64,000 bases of DNA, taken from contig NC_009767.1 in NCBI RefSeq assembly GCF_000017805.1, forward strand, positions 1,488,001 to 1,552,000. The letters run 5' to 3'. The position numbers and the translations under genes were made by a program. This DNA is from Roseiflexus castenholzii DSM 13941 (lineage in GTDB: Bacteria > Chloroflexota > Chloroflexia > Chloroflexales > Roseiflexaceae). The notes under the pieces are model-generated. The model worked only from the letters and a program-made list of their open reading frames with translations. It was not told where the DNA came from and did no database searches. Below, piece by piece: positions 61,662 to 64,000 of this stretch; positions within the stretch are counted from its first letter, which is position 1, and each line of letters opens with the position of its first letter.

Positions 61662-62402
61662 TTAACCCCTCTGCGCTTCCAGCGTTCTATGCTGAAAGAC
61701 GACGTACCCGACGACCAGAATAACGGCGAAGGAAAACCATTGAATGGCATACCCCAGATGCGGACCCTGATCCGGTTCGGGCGGCGGGACCGGCTGCGGC
61801 AGGGTGAGGGGTGCATCGGGAACCGGTTGCATCTCAACAAACACCGGTAACAACGGATAGGGGGTTTGCTCCTGAATGCGCGCCACATCGACGCGAAACC
61901 AGGCATCGAGGCGCGGTCGTTCCGCCGTGAGCGGCGGGTCTTTTGGTCCGCCGGCATAGATTTCGGGCTGACGGGCAATGCCGGTGACCAGCATCTCACC
62001 GCGAGGCGGGGCAAAGGCGCGCCGCGCTTCTGGCGATGCTTCGGTCAGCGGAATCCAACCGCGATCAACCAGCACAGCGTCGTTGCGCCCGCTCAGGCGC
62101 AACGGCGTAATCACGTGGTAGCCGGTGATGCCGTTGAGCGAACGGTTGCGCAGCAGCACTTCGTGCGCCGGGTCGAAGACGCCACGCGCAGTCACCGGAC
62201 GATAGTCGAGCGCCTGAAGATCGCTCACACTTTCCAGCGGAACCGGAGACTGCGCCAGCCCGTCGGCGATCCGTGCGTTCAGCGCCGCGCGTTGAGCATG
62301 GCGCTCCAGTTGCCACATTCCCAATCCACAGAGTGCGCTTGCGCCGACCAGAACGAGCAGGGTGGCGATCAGGCGTTTGCCGGTCAGCAAATAGCGTACC
62401 AT
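61662..62402 (-). CDS. SURF1-family cytochrome oxidase assembly protein
   Basis: The 246-residue protein has an N-terminal helix (about 10-27, LIATLLVLVGASALCGLGMWQLERH) and a C-terminal one (about 218-238, YAIQWFSFAVILVVGYVVF) around an extracytoplasmic domain with DYRPVTARGVFDPAHEVLLRNRSLNGITGYHVITPL and VLVDRGWIPL. It helps heme delivery to subunit I of the terminal oxidase. No oxidase gene is adjacent. Its TAA stop coincides with the target duplication of a MITE. Confidence 0.9.
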   Translation of the reverse strand: MVRYLLTGKRLIATLLVLVGASALCGLGMWQLERHAQRAALNARIADGLAQSPVPLESVSDLQALDYRPVTARGVFDPAHEVLLRNRSLNGITGYHVITPLRLSGRNDAVLVDRGWIPLTEASPEARRAFAPPRGEMLVTGIARQPEIYAGGPKDPPLTAERPRLDAWFRVDVARIQEQTPYPLLPVFVEMQPVPDAPLTLPQPVPPPEPDQGPHLGYAIQWFSFAVILVVGYVVFQHRTLEAQRG

Positions 62403-62415
62403 CGCTCCGCTGCGT

Positions 62416-64000
<1,585 letters not shown>

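Overview
The window is high-GC bacterial DNA that reads as Chloroflexota, most likely the genus Roseiflexus. This is inferred from the gene repertoire: Chloroflexi-style 'ETGH..AYWERNGG' repeat proteins, SH3-repeat surface proteins, a GT39 membrane protein with a C-terminal jelly roll, a short SufC/SufB-type pair, a large GAF/SpoIIE phosphatase, and abundant dispersed repeats. No rRNA or tRNA gene was recognised. Both ends are cut: a GT39 glycosyltransferase enters from the left and a ClpC-type ATPase leaves on the right.

Layout. 0-9.9 kb holds core metabolism: accD-accA, an SH3-repeat membrane protein, glyA-proC, a short-chain dehydrogenase and gap. 9.9-11.8 kb is the first of three unusual GA-rich heptamer/hairpin arrays. 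12-16.5 kb carries a GT2 glycosyltransferase, a secreted repeat protein and an inositol-phosphate synthase. Array 2 (opposite orientation) follows, then a 1002-residue STAND-like alpha-solenoid protein, an MBL hydrolase, a PAS-GGDEF diguanylate cyclase and larC. 24.9-28.9 kb is a small accessory island: a frameshifted VapC with its RHH antitoxin, an intact toxin-first PIN/Phd pair, a Phd-type antitoxin split by a miniature transposon, and a convergent methyltransferase/PD-(D/E)XK restriction pair. 28.9-32.2 kb is a sugar ABC importer. 32.7-35 kb is an AhpD-like/two-component operon. 35.8-38.8 kb is a radical SAM gene, a frameshifted MIP18/DUF59 gene and a SufC/SufB-type FeS assembly pair. 39-43.9 kb is a sulfur module (SulP, DUF442 phosphatase, DsrE, TusA, rhodanese-persulfide dioxygenase). 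44.9-53 kb has a pentaheme lipoprotein, an AT-rich RNase H, a Gfo/Idh/MocA oxidoreductase, a Ppx/GppA phosphatase and ftsK. Array 3 sits directly behind the ftsK 5' end. 55-59.4 kb is a partner-switching operon (STAS, kinase-STAS fusion, GAF-SpoIIE phosphatase), followed by a PhaR-like regulator, a patatin and a SURF1 gene.

Mobile and repeat DNA is the most distinctive part. Family 1 (five copies, termini TACCAATGAC) and family 2 (two copies, termini near TGCGGTCA) are non-coding and flanked by 3-bp TNA sequences. These are direct duplications in four of the five family 1 copies and in one of the two family 2 copies, so both look like MITEs. Two family 1 copies insert exactly at stop codons (proC, SURF1), two carry 22-bp internal tandem expansions, and one family 2 copy disrupts an antitoxin gene. 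The three arrays total about 4.5 kb and share a hairpin block (43 copies: 20, 9 and 14) embedded in purine-rich 7-bp repeats. I recognise no described element that matches them.
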